Positions 16,673 through 18,274 of a DNA stretch of 18,274 nucleotides are shown here, one piece after another. The stretch spans positions 1 to 18,274 of the forward strand of contig JASJFT010000415.1 of the NCBI GenBank assembly GCA_030770425.1, in the 5' to 3' direction. The notes under the pieces were generated by a model that ran no database searches, was not told where the DNA came from, and saw nothing but the letters and a program-made list of their open reading frames with translations. The stretch is from Darksidea phi. Its lineage: Eukaryota; Ascomycota; Dothideomycetes; Pleosporales; Lentitheciaceae. Positions within the stretch are counted from its first letter, which is position 1, and the number at the start of each line of letters is the position of its first letter. Both the position numbers and the translations under genes were made by a program.

Positions 16673-17411
16673 CGAACTTCACGAGCAAAGGGAACAGCGG
16701 CGGGCAGTAGCACCGGTGTTCGGTGAACCGGGACCGTGAGACCGAGTGGAACAATCGCATGCACACCAAGTGCTAGAGCTGGCGCTGGGAAACGATGAGA
16801 CGAGTATTGGGTTCCGAAGCGTGTAAGTACTCTTCGGCCCGTCCACGACTTGGACACTCAAAGGGCTTCGCTAACTAGAGCGACACCATCCAGAAGTGCA
16901 GCCAGAATTACCGGAATATCGCCCCACCCATTCAAACAACCTCACAGCTGGCAAGATCGTCGATTATGCTATTTACCTCGGGCCCTCCGGCATGCCACAT
17001 TATATCATCCCTCATCAGCATGTCGCCCGAGCCTATTAACCACGTCGACTACGAGGGTCTGCGCGCTCGGCCTATCTCTGTATCGATCGAAACCAAGACC
17101 CCGAGAGTCGGACGGTAGAGGAGGCGAAGGTACAACTAGGCGTGTGGTAGCGGCGCAGGTAGTACAGATCGAGGCACTCGTAGGGCAGCTTAATCCGCTT
17201 GGGGCGAAGAAGCTTGCAGCAGAGGCACAGCCTGGCCGACTAGAATCAGAGATGGTCACACGAGGCCAGACGGAAAAGCCGCGGGAGAGGTGGTAGGATG
17301 CCACAAGCAGAGCAGCTACAGACGCAGGAACTGATCCTATCTCCCACTGTCATGATAGTCCTGGATCCCTCTGATATCCTCTTACGGACTGTATTTCTAC
17401 TCATTGACATC
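16650..17411 (+). pseudogene. Decayed PD-(D/E)XK nuclease-like domain of the fungal PDDEXK type
   Basis: A frame overlapping the last codons of the JmjC gene reads ELIRRYSNELHEQREQRRAV, meets a TGA at 16737-16739, then reads HQVLELALGNDETSIGFRSV to a GTAAGT at 16823; a CTAACTAG acceptor ends near 16875. Further pieces in changing frames are PEYRPTHSNNL, GKIVDYAIYLGPSG (catalytic Asp at 16962), NHVDYEGLRARPISVSIETK (Glu at 17089, Lys at 17095), EEAKVQLGVW and VAAQVVQIEALVGQL. This order (VDY...HxDY.PLR.RPI.I.IETK...VQLGVW.AAQ) matches the fungus-specific PD-(D/E)XK nuclease-like family. At least four frame changes and one stop make it a pseudogene, unless the sequence carries indel errors. Only about 45 residues separate the JmjC end from the conserved core, so the usual N-terminal region is missing or was supplied by a fusion. 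Confidence 0.72.
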
Positions 17412-18023
17412 TAATCTAAACCGTAGTCGCTCTTCTTCGCTCAGGTCACGCCATCAAACGCCCTCCACCTATCAAATTTAGACATTAGCAAACTTGTATC
17501 GTATATTTAAATCTTCTATTCGGTTCCCTTAGAAAATACGGCGAATACAGTGCAGACATATCGGCTGGTCAAAAACTTAAAGGTACTAAGGGATTAGGTC
17601 AAACTTCCACAAGTAGTGGGATGAGATTTTGGGGTTTCGCAACGCTGAAGTGGGCGGTGGATGAGGTTGCATTGGTAGCACTTTGTATTGATAGTTCTCG
17701 TGGAATATAATAGCGCTTCGTATTACTTATTTCCGTACATTTACATACTCTGGATTGTAATTCGAGACTATGTCGCTCTTGCAATAGACATCCTTCGCGC
17801 ATGCATGCATAGGTTGATTCTTTCATGATAATCTCGGCACTCTGGGGCGTGTAAGATCGCTGCTAACTAAACAAGCACGTATTAACTTCCGCTGAAAGTA
17901 ATTAATTGACGAGAACTTTTGAAGTGTCGGCTTTCAGCGTCGACGCCGTACTGCCAGTCCTTGAAAAGGAGTAGGAAGGGTTCGAATCTGCACACCATAC
18001 GACGCCTATTCAGAGCCGTCAGT
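17412..18023. other. Intergenic, no gene; one inverted repeat
   Basis: AT-rich sequence with no supported gene. A 9-bp inverted repeat, CGCTGAAAG at about 17890-17898 and CTTTCAGCG at about 17931-17939, encloses 32 bases. The last part probably holds the upstream region of the partial gene at 18024. Confidence 0.45.
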
Positions 18024-18274
18024 ATGCCCTCTCGCACCGTCCACTCGAAGAAGAACACCCGCTCCAGCACCTATCTGCCTAGTGGACGAAACAATCCCGA
18101 CACGCAGCTGGTCGACGAAACACACCAGCAGCGCCCCGAGTTCAGGAACTGGAATCGGACGACGAGGACGACCACCCACCGGGGGACCCGTTTGACCCTG
18201 AAAACATTCCGGAGGGTCAACGCGTCCCCGGAACCCCTACAACCCGCGCGCGGTACGACGGCGAAGAAATGACA
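18024..18274 (+). pseudogene. 5' part of a coding region leaving the window, frameshifted
   Basis: From the ATG at 18024 the frame reads MPSRTVHSKKNTRSSTYLPS, then NNPDTQLVDETHQQ. At about 18130 the protein-like signal moves to another frame: RVQELESDDEDDHPPGDPFD, then PENIPEGQRVPG to the window end. A basic N-terminus followed by an acidic, Pro-rich segment resembles the start of a retrotransposon Gag or of a disordered nuclear protein, but nothing decisive is visible. Either the gene is broken or there is a one-base sequence error at about 18130. Confidence 0.35.

Noticed and set aside
17978..17989. tRNA B-box (GGGTTCGAATC)
   Set aside because: No matching T-stem, acceptor stem or A-box fits around it on either strand.

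Overview
The window looks like an accessory, repeat-rich stretch of a filamentous ascomycete (Pezizomycotina) genome. Introns are short (45-55 nt) with GTAAGT-like donors and CTAAC-like branch sites. The gene types are fungal (C2H2 regulators, fungal kinase families, a JmjC protein, an Hst3/Hst4-type sirtuin, a fungal PD-(D/E)XK nuclease-like protein). One pseudogene carries only C-to-T type nonsense codons, as expected from repeat-induced point mutation (RIP). The organism cannot be named from the sequence.

Layout. 1-2500: a poly-C run, a 15-bp tandem repeat and decayed coding remnants, including a nucleoside-phosphorylase domain piece of the kind fused to fungal NLR proteins. 2519-5390: a small intact island. 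It holds an unrecognised three-exon gene (+) and a four-exon C2H2 zinc-finger regulator (-) whose stop codons abut exactly, then a cysteine-rich small protein (+) divergent from the regulator. 5400-10600: a degraded zone with two direct LTR-like copies about 3.85 kb apart. Between them lie a zinc-finger fragment, a kinase pseudogene with six internal stops in one frame, a 23-bp minisatellite and a Tc1/mariner transposase relic. 10625-11787: an intact five-exon protein kinase (-). 11800-13700: coding-like fragments without clear identity.

13733-17411 is the most interesting part. A sirtuin gene is split: its N-terminal half is on +, its C-terminal half on -, and the C-terminal half lies between two inverted arrays of the same 15-bp repeat. 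Turning the enclosed segment over would restore one frame through both sirtuin halves and on into a downstream Zn-finger/JmjC gene. A decayed PD-(D/E)XK nuclease-like domain starts inside the last codons of that JmjC gene. The unflipped sirtuin also has a separate frameshift, so this may be a decayed locus, an assembly artefact, or a recombining locus that could encode a multi-domain chromatin-modifying protein. The right edge (18024-18274) begins another frameshifted coding region that runs out of the window.
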